A stretch of 64,000 nt of DNA from Durusdinium trenchii (taxonomy: Eukaryota; Sar; Dinophyceae; Suessiales; Symbiodiniaceae). The notes below the pieces were generated by a model, which had not been told where the DNA came from, ran no database searches, and saw nothing but the letters and a program-made list of their open reading frames with translations. The stretch's first letter is position 1. Every line of letters starts with the position of its first letter. The DNA lies in contig CAXAMN010003980.1 of NCBI GenBank assembly GCA_963970005.1, forward strand, positions 214,983-278,982, read 5' to 3'. Below are positions 47,501 through 53,324 of the stretch, in pieces. Position numbers and translations under genes: made by a program.

Positions 47501-47706
47501 TCTGGAAAGCCGGAGACACAGCCGTAGACAGTGACCAGATATGCAACAGGCGCAGATGATCAGATGGGCCGGTTTCAGATCCGAGGCTTTTCATCCTCCT
47601 GGTGGCCTTGGACACCTTACTTTGCTGGTTCCTGGACTGGTGGCAGCCACGAGAAGAGGTGCAAGACTTGTTGCTGAAACATCTGAAACACAGCGGTTCT
47701 ATATAG
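12796..47706 (+). CDS. PIGA: PIG-A, catalytic subunit of GPI-GlcNAc transferase
   Basis: The product moves GlcNAc from UDP-GlcNAc to phosphatidylinositol on the ER membrane, the first step of GPI-anchor synthesis (family GT4). Exons that match the family in order: 12796-12841, 15394-15458, 15639-15700, 15792-15844, 15976-16034, 16108-16154, 20762-20849, 21002-21039, 21113-21141, 21245-21317, 21504-21585, 25381-about 25441, 25889-about 25943, 43627-43678, 44158-44240, 44428-44476, 44659-44697, 45951-45998, 46150-46185, 47438-47504, 47579-47706. Key motifs are [46 protein letters not shown], the E-x7-E region EAFCIAI|VE and [12 protein letters not shown] hydrophobic C-terminal helix is followed by a stop at 47704. 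Almost all junctions keep phase. One exon, between YRK and LIGGSGPK, is missing, probably in the gap. The 25.9-kb to 43.6-kb junction does not join cleanly. Start chosen at [13 protein letters not shown]. Confidence 0.93.
14170..14860. repeat. Diverged repeats with inverted halves in PIG-A intron 1
   Basis: GTTGGATCTATTTCTCGGCC, GTTGGATATAATTTTCGACC and GTTGGATATATTTTTCGACC occur at about 14243, 14461 and 14801. Each is linked to CCTTGAA-type blocks whose inverse, TTTCAAGGGGGTCGAAAA, lies at about 14281 and 14571. AAAGCTTAG..GATGAACGCA recurs at 14341 and 14641. This is an old repeat family of unknown class. Confidence 0.65.
16263..17480 (+). pseudogene. Decayed Ty1/copia-type Pol (RT-RNase H) remnant
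   Basis: Several frames carry copia-like pieces in the expected order. These are [15 protein letters not shown] and WVHTDKKK near 16650-16775, then [16 protein letters not shown] near 16880 (compare the conserved DSPT-x-LLALNL region), then [20 protein letters not shown] near 17170 and VAFTDSKW near 17290, the start of an RNase H-like part. Frames shift between pieces and stops occur, so it is dead. It lies on the + strand inside PIG-A intron 6. Short direct repeats flank it: GCATGGAAGAACCAG plus CCAGAGCG.TCTTGATCC blocks at 16263-16410, repeated in part at 17412-17480 and 20457-20510. The assignment rests on recalled family patterns without alignment. Confidence 0.6.
17628..17796. repeat. 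CAGCGTAA(C/A) minisatellite, left half
   Basis: Units of CAGCGTAAC/CAGCGTAAA and CAGCGTATC run up to the transposon at 17799. The array resumes at 20247 with the same unit, so one array was interrupted. Confidence 0.93.
18077..18622 (+). CDS. Unrecognised frame inside transposon copy 1
   Basis: A 181-codon frame starts [18 protein letters not shown] and is rich in Lys, Glu and Arg, with a probable coiled coil over residues 10-90 ([19 protein letters not shown]). The C-terminal part ([18 protein letters not shown]) is less charged. No catalytic motif is visible. It may be an accessory protein or a decayed part of the element's own gene. The base composition (purine-rich + strand) makes long frames easier here. 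Confidence 0.35.
   Translation: MVDEVKAWLERERRYGHGAQKMDLAWKHDQLLSLEKVKLEEKRDELEDGPQKILCINQLERAESQMKSIKDGYKQREKRAKMHMDAIGAKHLTPNVLALLSSEEQQIGAELAWRHRVNCMLGSSDQVPVWVKKGSTKAVFASYGTRTHGKPIKKIRWDLADELSQQANEKNGWVSLRTLQH
19270..19920 (+). CDS. Second unrecognised frame inside transposon copy 1
   Basis: A 216-codon frame has a Cys-containing start ([17 protein letters not shown]), a middle with [12 protein letters not shown] and a long charged helix ([20 protein letters not shown]). It ends KSKQKDQTD. The region between the first frame and this one has stops in every frame, so a single intact transposase is not present. The function is unknown. Confidence 0.35.
   Translation: MRPFADEGCICSSQQTHQDKSKECGELVLAALLQFGIIDEKLLDRHPLQRVNEVVRRNQCGVLACMERDVADAIGYGPAGIGWPWVAAQNWISEMKKLGKQLEIERGKRIEAMREQDEKDQKHGEKMKQEREKMAAFAGKMKAANKKMTKIQEDAWVGELPSACLKAKAKIELFQWVYGMQCMENWILGEEAGEEDPIGCVAAGKGEKSKQKDQTD
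20247..20425. repeat. CAGCGTAA(C/A) minisatellite, right half
   Basis: The same units as 17628-17796 resume one TA after the transposon end. The right edge adjoins the duplicated TCTTGATCCAAAAGG / TTAGCCGGTCCGCC block at 20457. Confidence 0.93.
20762..21585 (+). other. PIGA: PIG-A exons 7-11
   Basis: Exon 7 reads [18 protein letters not shown] and FADAACIH, with a GT donor. Exon 8 (21002-21039) reads [12 protein letters not shown] and ends GTC GA at a GC donor. Exon 9 (21113-21141) gives [10 protein letters not shown]. Exon 10 (21245-21317) gives [20 protein letters not shown]. Exon 11 (21504-21585) gives [13 protein letters not shown] then [13 protein letters not shown] and stops at a GC donor 60 bases before the assembly gap. 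Confidence 0.93.
21645..22044. other. Assembly gap (400 N)
   Basis: Exactly 400 undetermined bases, which suggests a scaffolding gap that may not be true to size. Frames drawn through it have no meaning. The missing PIG-A exon, encoding the segment between YRK and LIGGSGPK, may lie here. Confidence 0.99.
22160..22395. repeat. CT-rich array (TCTCACTG and TCTCATC units)
   Basis: CTCACTGT octamers are followed by CTCTCAT and plain CT runs, right after the gap. Such sequence probably caused the assembly break. Confidence 0.93.
22880..23600. repeat. CTG array punctuated by GGTGGTCTG
   Basis: About 720 bp of CTG units with a GGTGGT interruption every 20-40 bases. All frames are open: poly-Gln with TTK on the minus strand, poly-Leu, poly-Cys or poly-Ala on the plus. 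It sits in a PIG-A intron, which argues against a protein. It is related to the array at 1-270. Confidence 0.92.
23701..23755. repeat. TA microsatellites
   Basis: Two runs of alternating T and A, split by TGTAGCATGCTTGAACTCACA. Similar short TA runs occur at about 8865, 28540, 33690, 42350, 51975 and 60545. Confidence 0.9.
24160..24610. repeat. Duplicated 135-bp segment
   Basis: TTCAACACTT.ATGCTGTGCTCCGATCTTGATCT ... CTATTTTTTCCTCCCAG occurs at about 24176-24295 and 24481-24595, separated by about 300 bases. It is a moderately diverged direct duplication within a PIG-A intron. Confidence 0.75.
25381..25943 (+). other. PIGA: PIG-A exons with LIGGSGPK and [18 protein letters not shown]
   Basis: Exon 25381-about 25441 follows CCTCCTAG and reads [20 protein letters not shown], the nucleotide-sugar binding GG-x-GPK region. 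Exon 25889-about 25943 follows CTCTTAG and reads [18 protein letters not shown]. The first most simply ends before GAAGGG (a GA donor), giving phase 0. The second ends near a GC donor in phase 1, which does not match the phase of the next recognised exon at 43627. Confidence 0.85.
25944..28640. other. Left part of the 17.7-kb PIG-A intron
   Basis: It holds the 73-bp array at 26795-27342 followed by ATTTGGCCTCCAAAAAACC-type sequence with repeated CGTGAAAAC. No supported exon was found. Frames through the array are artefacts of a stop-free unit. Confidence 0.5.
26795..27342. repeat. 73-bp minisatellite, array 1 (about 7 units)
   Basis: The unit starts CACGATCTCCGCAGAGGG and runs through TTGCGCGCGCACAGACCC, AATCGCACTCTCGCCTGC and ATTTCGCGCACTCGACACG. 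Copies start at spacings of 81, 73, 73, 73, 70 and 80 bases. A second array of the same unit and orientation is at 42860-43105. Confidence 0.95.
28671..28931 (+). CDS. Possible exon or small gene, unrecognised
   Basis: A frame from ATG 28671 reads [18 protein letters not shown] and later [20 protein letters not shown] and [20 protein letters not shown], then stops at 28931. Composition looks like real protein. It lies just upstream of the complete small gene at 29009 on the same strand; no splice link was established. The function is unknown. Confidence 0.35.
   Translation: MLSQNRLSSTGNLVYGGDPAFLQNIFVKEDLHRVAFSLTGSHHALELARGQAGVHFHHFDGSKVKGACHACLFMRDSWGRDALDWS
29009..29904 (+). CDS. Complete four-exon gene of unknown function nested in a PIG-A intron
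   Basis: Four exons join in phase from ATG to stop: 29009-29107 (GC donor), 29245-29331, 29437-29640 (GT donor) and 29713-29904 (TAA). The product is about 193 residues. It starts [20 protein letters not shown], an acidic N-terminus. Then come [18 protein letters not shown], a hydrophobic segment [20 protein letters not shown] and [20 protein letters not shown]. The C-terminal tail is very basic ([18 protein letters not shown]). The two ends are opposite in charge. I do not know the family. The gene sits co-oriented in the large PIG-A intron, immediately left of the Mutator-like element. The ATG follows GGCACC. Exon phases make coding status likely. Confidence 0.68.
30362..30527. repeat. Near-perfect 52-bp hairpin inside the Mutator-like element
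   Basis: AGTCCTCAATCTCCAGCAA and the following GGGGCCTGGGCCTGGGCTTC, TCTAGGGGG at 30362-30413 are matched inversely at 30476-30527 with one or two mismatches. The loop is about 62 bases. Confidence 0.92.
31786..31853. repeat. Two tandem copies of a 32-bp unit
   Basis: CCATTTCATAAAGAATGTGG followed by AGGGAGAAGC is present twice in direct succession within the Mutator-like element. Confidence 0.93.
32333..33299 (+). CDS. Dinoflagellate-reiterated hypothetical protein, C-terminal exons
   Basis: Exon from 32333 (after GATGCCCAG) to about 32738 encodes a Ser/Pro/Ala-rich low-complexity region with [17 protein letters not shown]. Exon 32880 region, opened by CTCTCAG at 32868, reads [18 protein letters not shown] and then a conserved-looking block, [15 protein letters not shown] .. 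[15 protein letters not shown] .. [15 protein letters not shown], ending ANPWADA with a stop at 33297-33299. Proteins with this Arg/Lys-rich terminal block recur in many copies in dinoflagellate genomes and are suspected of mobile origin; this is recalled knowledge without alignment. Upstream exons may exist. The exact 3' end of the first exon is not fixed. Confidence 0.55.
33857..35366 (+). CDS. ELFAG-type protein, probable SAM-methyltransferase fold, multi-exon
   Basis: Exons that keep phase: 33857-33911 ([18 protein letters not shown] donor), 34019-34110 ([18 protein letters not shown]), 34245-34349 ([20 protein letters not shown]), 34429-34633 ([19 protein letters not shown] and [10 protein letters not shown] donor), 34735-34958 ([15 protein letters not shown] and [19 protein letters not shown]) and 35058-about 35150. 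A likely last coding piece ends at TAG 35364-35366. ELFAG followed by a D about 25 residues on, and a PGGLL..A..C loop, resembles the SAM-binding start of cytosine-methyltransferase-like folds. The classical PC-Q catalytic loop reads LDCRSF here, so activity is doubtful. The layout matches a family that I recall as highly reiterated in dinoflagellates. The 5' end is not found. It lies in the PIG-A intron. Confidence 0.62.
35606..35668 (-). pseudogene. tRNA-like fragment (T-arm and acceptor stem)
   Basis: On the minus strand CAGGTTCGAATCACCTG forms a perfect 5-bp T-stem with a TCGAATC loop. It is followed by CGATCCCA, which pairs at six of seven positions with GTGATCG 50 bases upstream. The distance between is about ten bases too short for a normal D-arm plus anticodon arm, so an intact tRNA is unlikely. 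It is a decayed tRNA, a tRNA-derived repeat, or chance. Confidence 0.3.
36316..37058 (+). CDS. Ala/Lys-rich then acidic hypothetical protein, frame-shifted
   Basis: ATG 36316 in a GCC-ATGG context begins [20 protein letters not shown]. It is followed by a Lys/Ala/Pro stretch, then a folded-looking piece ([20 protein letters not shown] and [17 protein letters not shown]). Around 36740-36760 the coding signal moves to another frame, which reads [20 protein letters not shown] and a Glu/Asp run, then [13 protein letters not shown], and stops at 37058. The change of frame has no intron-sized gap, so it is an indel (assembly error or decay). It may be the N-terminal part of the gene continuing at 37583, on the same strand. 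Confidence 0.5.
37583..42296 (+). CDS. Dinoflagellate-reiterated transposase-like protein, multi-exon, with frameshifts
   Basis: Blocks appear in the order I recall for this family. 37583-37972 is an Ala/Pro-rich start. 37966-38110 holds [13 protein letters not shown] and FPHMFRLW. 38214-38395 holds [20 protein letters not shown] and QMREKGF. 38500-38560 holds [18 protein letters not shown]. 38840-38905 is basic. 40192-about 40401 holds [19 protein letters not shown]. 40485-40632 holds [20 protein letters not shown]. 40742-about 40945 holds [11 protein letters not shown]. About 41080-41180 holds [16 protein letters not shown]. 41274-42296 holds [32 protein letters not shown] and WVDEDFLKK. 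Two introns have GA donors (40633-40741 in phase; 41181-41273). PDLLH, PK-x-H and DED resemble CACTA/KDZ-type transposase landmarks (inference). Frame breaks occur at 37.95 kb and at 42013-42030; past the second break the expected tail continues in another frame to TGA 42137-42139. Confidence 0.6.
42297..43626. other. Right part of the 17.7-kb PIG-A intron
   Basis: It holds TA runs, the ATTTGG/CTCGAAAAAACC motif near 42775, the second 73-bp array and a CACTTGCATACT/GTGTAAGTGT-rich stretch at 43200-43430. A peptide LQVLIRS at about 43560 resembles the missing PIG-A residues but was not accepted. Confidence 0.5.
42860..43105. repeat. 73-bp minisatellite, array 2 (about 3.5 units)
   Basis: The same unit and orientation as 26795-27342, at an exact 73-base spacing (42874, 42947, 43020, 43093), with CACCGGACAAATCGCACTC in place of CACAGACCCAATCGCACTC. 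It lies to the right of the nested gene block. Confidence 0.95.
44842..45834 (+). mobile_element. TIR DNA transposon, copy 2 (993 bp, non-autonomous)
   Basis: It starts ATGTCGACGTCGGATTAATC followed by a C run and ends CCTAATCCTAGGTTGACAT. TA lies at 44840-44841 and 45835-45836. It shares AAGGTCAACAAGGTC, GATGACCTGATGATG and CAGAAGATCAGTTTC with copy 1. There is no long frame. The centre (about 45070-45300) is a tandem array of GATGAAAGGGAATTAGTATT-type units of about 33 bp, bounded by two copies of ATCCATGAGAGCCCAAATAC. It lies in the PIG-A intron between 44697 and 45951. Confidence 0.88.
46510..46590 (+). repeat. Copy of the dispersed CCTGCGTCC module
   Basis: ACGAACCAAATGAATAGAAG .. GTGATCAGTCCTGCGTCCTA .. 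CTAGGAGC. It is diverged relative to copy 1 and lies in a PIG-A intron. Confidence 0.5.
46866..46950 (+). repeat. 21-bp minisatellite (GTTACTACTAGTAAGGCAC type)
   Basis: Four or so diverged units; the same unit as 48024-48085, 48956-49082, 54290-54396 and, reversed, 1331-1412. Confidence 0.8.
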
Positions 47707-47937
47707 AGTATTCCCCAAAACCAAAGCCTCGGAATTTGGCATCGTTTCTGTGAAAGGTAGGCATTTTTCAGGTGTCTTGACAGCTTGGAGTTCTTGGCAA
47801 GATTCGTTTTGCTAGGTTGAGATGGCCTGGGATTCACCGGCCTGGAGACCATTTGAGGTGTGGCTTTCAATCCTGTTCAGAGTTCCAGGAGTTGACTTCA
47901 CAGTTACAAAGACCAACTGAAGTTTCCCTTAAAGTCT

Positions 47938-48100
47938 AGGAACCAAATCATTGCGTGAGCTATCCGTCCTGTTCCTAGGAGCTTCCTATTGCTGCGAACT
48001 AGTCGCCCTTAAGTAAGTAGGCACACATTGTTACTACTAGTAAGGCACCTGTTACTACTAGCGATGCACTTGTTTCTAGTTAGGAGTGGGCTAAGACAAG
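47938..48100 (+). repeat. Dispersed module fused to 21-bp minisatellite
   Basis: TAGGAACCAAATCATTGCGT, GAGCTATCCGTCCTG, CCTAGGAGC and CGAACTAGTCGCCCTTAAGT are followed at once by three GTTACTACTAGTAAGGCACC-type units and a TAGGAGTGGGCTAAG end. It shows that module and minisatellite form one element. Confidence 0.65.
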
Positions 48101-48383
48101 TTAGAGTTTCTATCTTTTAGCTTTGTGCAATTGGTACTGCCGTCAGTGAAACCATGTGGCTCCGTGGCTCCAAAAGATTCCAAAAGCCTTGAAAGCAAGA
48201 AGACCTGATTGTGGGGCTTCAAAAAAACCTGCCGCGAAAGATGCAAAAGGTAGAGATTCGTGTATGACTTCAAAATCCGAGCTTATAGCATGGCGGGGCT
48301 GCACTGAGCTCTTTGTTTCGAGCTGCTTTGACATGGGAGTCTTGAGGCTGTTCAGGCTAATGGATTTCTTGATTGACTTGCAG

Positions 48384-50576
48384 ATGCTCACCCTGTCATG
48401 CAAGCTGTCATTTTCAGGGGCCGCAGCAAGACATCCCGCAGAAGCCCACGAAAACAGCAGAAATTAGCGCGCCTATTTGTCTTCTGCAACTGTAAGCCAT
48501 GAAACGCGCATCTTGCACGCAGGACGCAAAGAAAGCGACTGTACCATTTCATTCATTGAGCTTATTTGTGGGATTTTCTATGGGCATGGTCTTTTCAGCT
48601 ATAATCCTTCTTGACATTTGATAGAAATATAGTTTCCAAAGGTGTCATTCAGTCGATGCTGATTGAAACTGCCAGGTGCTTTCTCATGTGGCTCAAATGA
48701 AGGGTGAAGCATGGACTTCAACTTTGCACCCAGTGTCTGTATGGCAGGATGAGAGAAAAACATTCCAGTCAGTTGACACCAGAAAAAACGACCATACTGC
48801 ATTTTTGGACAGTTACATGAGCACACCTGCAATCACGCAAGTCAGTGACTCTCTGTTCCCATGTGTTGATTGAATCCCTTCGAGTGTGTCCTCCAGGAAT
48901 TGGATCAGGCCTTGGCACCACGAGAACTCTTAAAACTCAGAAGACCGAATTGCAGACTAGTAGCGATGCACTTGTTCCTAGTAGCTTCTTGTTACTAGTA
49001 GTAAGGCACTTGCTTCTAATAGCTTCTTGTTACTAGTAGTAAGGCACTTGCTACTAGTAGCGATGCACTTGTTACTCAGTACTTTGACAACTGTGGCAGG
49101 TTTGTGACTAAGTGGCCATTCTCAAAGATGCATGGGTACACAGGTACACAGTTGTCCGACGCGCGCACACACACACACCCGCCATGGTGAACCCTCGGCC
49201 TTAAACAGCATGGTTTTCTCTAAGTCTCTTCCGCAAATTTATTTCAAGTGAAATGCTGGCAGGTGCAACTGGCAAGTGCTTGCTGAGGGGTGCAAACAAC
49301 ATGCTGAGCCTGTCTCGGTACAGGAAAATGCCTGTGCTATCCTGTGCTAGTATCCCAAGCCCTTTAAATTTCTCCTTCTTGGGGGTCTGCTTCAGAGTTT
49401 GGCATTGGGGGTTTTCCTTTCAACAAAAGTTGAGTTGTTTGAGCGAGCATCATACTTTGAACGAGCTTGATTTCGCATGAGATGCATAGCTTAGGCAGAA
49501 TGGGCACCCAACAGATAGCCCTAGAAGGAGTTCAGCTTGCTACCACAATGTCATTTTGGCTGTGCACCAAAAAAGTGACAAGGCTTTTTTTCATTTGACT
49601 TGTCATTCATTCATGATCTTGAAGTTGTAAAACGATGGTGGTCTTTGGTCTCTATTTTACAAAAGGGATCATAGGCTTGTCAAAGATCGATAGTGGTGGG
49701 AATGTTCGGGAACTTCATCGGTAGTACTTGACACCTTGAGGTCTGGAGGGGTCTGTCATGTTTGAAAGCCAACATAATATACCAATATATACCGTATATA
49801 TATTATATATAATTGAATCTGAACATCCCAAGTGGCTTTTGGAGTGGAGTCATTTGCACTAACTTTGACAGTGGACACTCTACGTTCAGACTCCACAGAC
49901 TCCGCAGCTAATGTATCAAATGTGAGCAAGAGAAGTGTCATCAGACCAAGGCCACTCAAGTCGGATCCAGATTTGACATTCACATGCAGTAGTTTGCAGT
50001 GGGTGTGTTTGTCCATGTTTGTCCCTCTTTGAAGTCTTTTGAAATCCCTTAGATTCAGATGAAAAGCCCCCCCCCCGTTTGGCAGTGCTCGCCTTCGCGG
50101 CGGCGCGACAGCTCCTTCGTCATGGCGCCTCCACGAGCATCCACTCGGCCTTCAAGGGCCGACATGCTCATGTCAGGCAGAGAATTTGGAAAAACAAAAC
50201 ACATACGTCATCATCCGTCTTTTGTTTGAATCATGTAGGGCACTAGAAGAAGAGGAAGGACGAGGTAGCTAGAAGAGGTATAGGTTACCAGTCAGCAGCT
50301 CTATTAGGTACCAAAGATGCTCCTACCTACTGGACGCAGGATAGTGCTCGCACAGACTGCCCCTGGCCTTACTGTACCTTCCTTCTTTTTTTAGCTCATG
50401 TCTGAGGGTGCACTTCTTAAATCTTGTCAAAAGACTTCACTTGCCAAGCGCTTCGCTGCGCTTCGTGTGCAACCTTGGGTTCAGAAGACTTGATTTTCGG
50501 ATTTGCAGGGGTTCCAGAAGACTACATCGATGCCCTCCTCAATGAGAAATACATGGAGGACTTGATTGCTTCCTGA
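48384..50576 (+). CDS. Unidentified multi-exon gene, partly resolved
   Basis: Several exon-like segments lie on the + strand. 48384-48491 (after GACTTGCAG, before GTAAGC) reads HPVMQAVIFRGRSKTSRRSP and is very basic. A frame 48676-48840 (donor GTCAGTG) reads HVAQMKGEAWTSTLHPVSVW. 48897 onward (after CTCCAG) reads ELDQALAPRELLKLRRPNC. About 49265-49320 reads CNWQVLAEGCKQHAEPVSVQ. About 49396-49460 reads SLALGVFLSTKVELFERASY. A last exon 50509-50576 (after TTTGCAG) reads VPEDYIDALLNEKYMEDLIA and stops at TGA. Not all joints keep phase, so exons are missing or some picks are wrong. The segment at 48897 runs straight into the 21-bp minisatellite at 48956. The function is unknown. Confidence 0.42.
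48956..49082 (+). repeat. 21-bp minisatellite, longest array
   Basis: About six units of TTACTAGTAGTAAGGCACTTG with CTAGTAGCGATGCACTTGTT variants. It starts exactly where an exon-like segment ends. Confidence 0.88.
50265..50360 (-). repeat. Reverse copy of the dispersed module
   Basis: The + strand reads GGACGCAGGATAGTGCTCGC, the inverse of GCGAGCACTATCCTGCGTCC, with GCTCCTACCTACT to its left. It is the only reversed copy in the window. Confidence 0.6.
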
Positions 50577-52038
50577 CAGCTGTCGGACAGGATATTCTCA
50601 ATCAGAGTCACGCACAAGAACATACAAAAACCCTTGAGGGCAGCACTTATTTTACCCTAAGTCTAAGACCTATTATCAGGCATGGTTTGACCCTTGTCAG
50701 ATTCCCTGCTTTGTTCTGCTTAGCAGCGGCCAAGGCTGCTACAAACAAGCAGTACCAAAAGCGGGAGAAGAAGCGAAATCGAGAAGATCGTTTACAAAAG
50801 GCTTGGCCAAGAAAGCCTCCGGTGATGTTTAATCCAGCCACAGTGATAATGATTGTATTCGTTCGACTAGCTTCTGTACCCCATGCAACCAGGCAATCTT
50901 GAGGTCTAATTGGGCATGGTTCTGTTAGTGCTTTATTGCTCTTGGGCCTCACAGATCACTCAAAGAAAGAGCCACAAACACACACACCCTTTTCCTGCGG
51001 GCCTCTTGGTGCAGAATCAACAGACTGAGCCCCTCCGACGTTTTCAAAGAGTCTCTTGTGTTTGACGTGAAGGATGTTTAAATTTTCAACTCTCAGGTGA
51101 TCCTACTGTTCCTGATTTGCCAGGTGTGCAGCCCCAGATGGTTCTAAATATTTTGGTTTCAGTATGTGTCGAAGCAAGGGTGGTATGTCCCAGAGAGCCG
51201 TTTCCGCTGTCTCTAGGCGATTCTAGGTGTAGCAGCCAGCACCTCAGAGAAGGTTGGTGGTGACCATGGCATTCACAGTGTGTAGAGCCAACATCAGCCT
51301 AGGTTGTGGTGTTGCTGTACGCAGCAATTGTTGATGCAAGCGTGGTTTTCAGTGGTTTCACATTCCGAGCATGGTGGAGGTTTCTGCACCAAGGTTGCGG
51401 CCTACAAGACCCTCCTCCAACCAGACAAAGTCATCAGCGCCTTCGTGAACATGGAGAATATCGACATGGCACCCCTTTGCGGCGTTCTGGTTTCGATGTT
51501 ATTTTTTTCACCCTGTTGTCATGCTCATTCATGCTCTCACGAGCGGATAGGTTCGGTCCGTGAGTTCAATACTTCTGGATGTTGTGTCATTGGTTTCCAT
51601 GTTCCATCCACCTCATGATTCAACATACTTTTCAACTTGCCACATCTTGTGTCTCAATGGGTCTCAGGTCTAAGGTAATAATTGTACTAGTATGTACTAG
51701 TACTATACACAGCACATGTATCATGGTCAATACTCACTCATGATTAATCTTCCATGGTGGGGGCATCAACCCATTATTAGGGATTTACAATGGCCAGTAT
51801 AAGGATTCCTACTATGGGATGGATGTCCATTATCCACATTGATGTGTTGATGCTCTGGCAGGTCTTGATGATTGACACCTCGAACCACATGGTGGACCGC
51901 CTAACAAAGCAGCAGGATGTTTGGTCCCAAGAGCTGCAGAGAAGTAGAAGTGGTTAACCTACATGTTGGATTGTGTATATATATATATATACATAAATAT
52001 ACTGTATGTATTTTGTGTGTTACAGTACAATAATTGTG
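50577..52038. other. Stretch without a supported gene
   Basis: Open frames at 50647-50952 (minus) and 51304-51618 (plus) have no splice context or recognised residues. A run KREKKRNREDRLQKAW in a short + frame near 50760 could belong to an exon. Otherwise I see nothing. Confidence 0.35.
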
Positions 52039-52099
52039 ATGTAAAGCAACGATTAATAGCCCCTCCTGAAGGTCTGCTATTTGGGGCGGGGGAAAAACT

Positions 52100-52345
52100 T
52101 GGAAAAACCTACTAATTTGGGGGTCAATCATGAGGAGAGATCACCAAGACCAAATCTTTTTATGAGCAGAGATCCAAAAGACTAAATCGCTTCATGAAGA
52201 GGGATCCCAAAAGACTAAATCTCTTTATGAGGAGGGACTCAACGACTAAATCCAAGAGGCTAAATCTCTTCATGAGGAGGGATCCCAAAGAAAATATCTT
52301 CCTGAGGAGAGATCCCAAGGACCCAAAGACCTATGTAATCTCTTT
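52100..52345. repeat. Degenerate 30-40-bp tandem repeat
   Basis: CATGAGGAGGGATCCCAAA and GACTAAATCTCTT alternate about six times near the left end of transposon copy 3. Confidence 0.8.
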
Positions 52346-52492
52346 GGGTCTGGAATGGCAGCTTTGAATCACGTGTGGTACCACAGAATGGGATCTTTGA
52401 TTAGACTGACTTGGAAGGACTTTGCATGCGCACGAGAAGAAAGCGAGGAAGCAAATGAGGAATGAGGGCTATTTCATGCTATTTCAATTGAG

Positions 52493-52771
52493 ATGAGCTT
52501 GAGACAGTTGACAGGCATGAGGGCCAAATCGATTGAGAACCTGCTGAATGAAACTGAGATGCATGAGTCTGAGAAGGTGAACGCATTAGTCTATATCGAC
52601 TTGGATGAGCTGGATGAATCTGAGAGGGTTCGAAAGACGGACAAGAACATGACGGAAAGGACTTATGAGGTTGAACATTCGATTAGGAAGGAAAAGGAGA
52701 GAAGGAAGATGGAAGAGAAGGCTGTGGGAAAGTTGGTTTCACTTTGTGGCGTGGTGGGGTTGGCTGAGTGA
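52493..52771 (+). CDS. Short charged frame in transposon copy 3
   Basis: A 92-codon frame begins MSLRQLTGMRAKSIENLLNE and is rich in Glu, Lys and Arg (RKEKERRKMEEKAVGK), much like the frames of copy 1. It runs into the inverted-repeat element at 52756, so its end is not original. Probably a remnant of the transposon's own gene. Confidence 0.3.
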   Translation: MSLRQLTGMRAKSIENLLNETEMHESEKVNALVYIDLDELDESERVRKTDKNMTERTYEVEHSIRKEKERRKMEEKAVGKLVSLCGVVGLAE

Positions 52772-53324
52772 CACCATGATCATGTGCACGCCAGCACTTC
52801 GGTCCAAGTTAGTCATGTGTTTAGTGGGTTCCAAAAATTGCCTGGCTTAACCCGGTGTGGCTGTACAGAGTGTCTTTGTGTGCCATCCACTTCCCCTGGT
52901 TTGGTTTTGTGAAACGTTGTTCTAGATTCTAGATGCAAGCGCCCCACTTTTGCATCGCAATTTTTGCCCTAGCGGTCATGCCACGGTCATGCAGGAACCA
53001 GCAGATTTGCACAGGAACCACGAGAACTTCATTTGAACGCGAACCATCAGCTTTGCACTTGACCAGGTGCAGGAACCAGGAGATTTGCTCGACCATGTGC
53101 GCGAGCAGCAGATTTGCACTTGACCAGGTGCATCGTTGTGCCTGTGTGTTTGCAATGCAAGAGCCAACACTGATGCGGATTTGCGTAAACGGATGGCGCG
53201 CAGAGACACTCTGTACGGCCATGCCCGGGTTGGGCTGGTCAATTTTCAGAACTCAGTCGACAAATGACAGGTTTGGACCGAAGTGCCGGCGTGCACATGA
53301 TCATGGTGTGACTCAGCCAATCCC
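52756..53324. mobile_element. Long-inverted-repeat element (arms of about 133 bp)
   Basis: The left arm 52756-52888 and right arm 53191-53324 are inverse, matching at CACCATGATCATGTGCACGCC then GCACTTCGGTCCAA and, near the inner end, GTACAGAGTGTCT..GCCATCC. The roughly 300-base centre repeats CCAGGTGCAGGAACCAG and AGATTTGC blocks. No flanking target duplication is obvious. A foldback-type or MITE-like insertion within transposon copy 3 is likely. Confidence 0.75.

Larger units (their letters stand above)
43627..47706 (+). other. PIGA: PIG-A C-terminal exons
   Basis: 43627-43678 reads [17 protein letters not shown]. 44158-44240 reads [20 protein letters not shown] and ends at a GCAAGA donor. 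44428-44476 reads [15 protein letters not shown]. 44659-44697 reads [13 protein letters not shown]. 45951-45998 reads [16 protein letters not shown], with a GA donor. 46150-46185 reads [12 protein letters not shown]. 47438-47504 reads [16 protein letters not shown] then RVGPVS, with a GA donor. 47579-47706 reads [20 protein letters not shown], the ER membrane helix, then a charged tail. All of these junctions keep phase. Confidence 0.93.

Noticed and set aside
47541-47753. Frame [20 protein letters not shown] as a separate gene
   Set aside because: A shifted frame of the same bases gives the PIG-A C-terminal membrane helix with correct phase.
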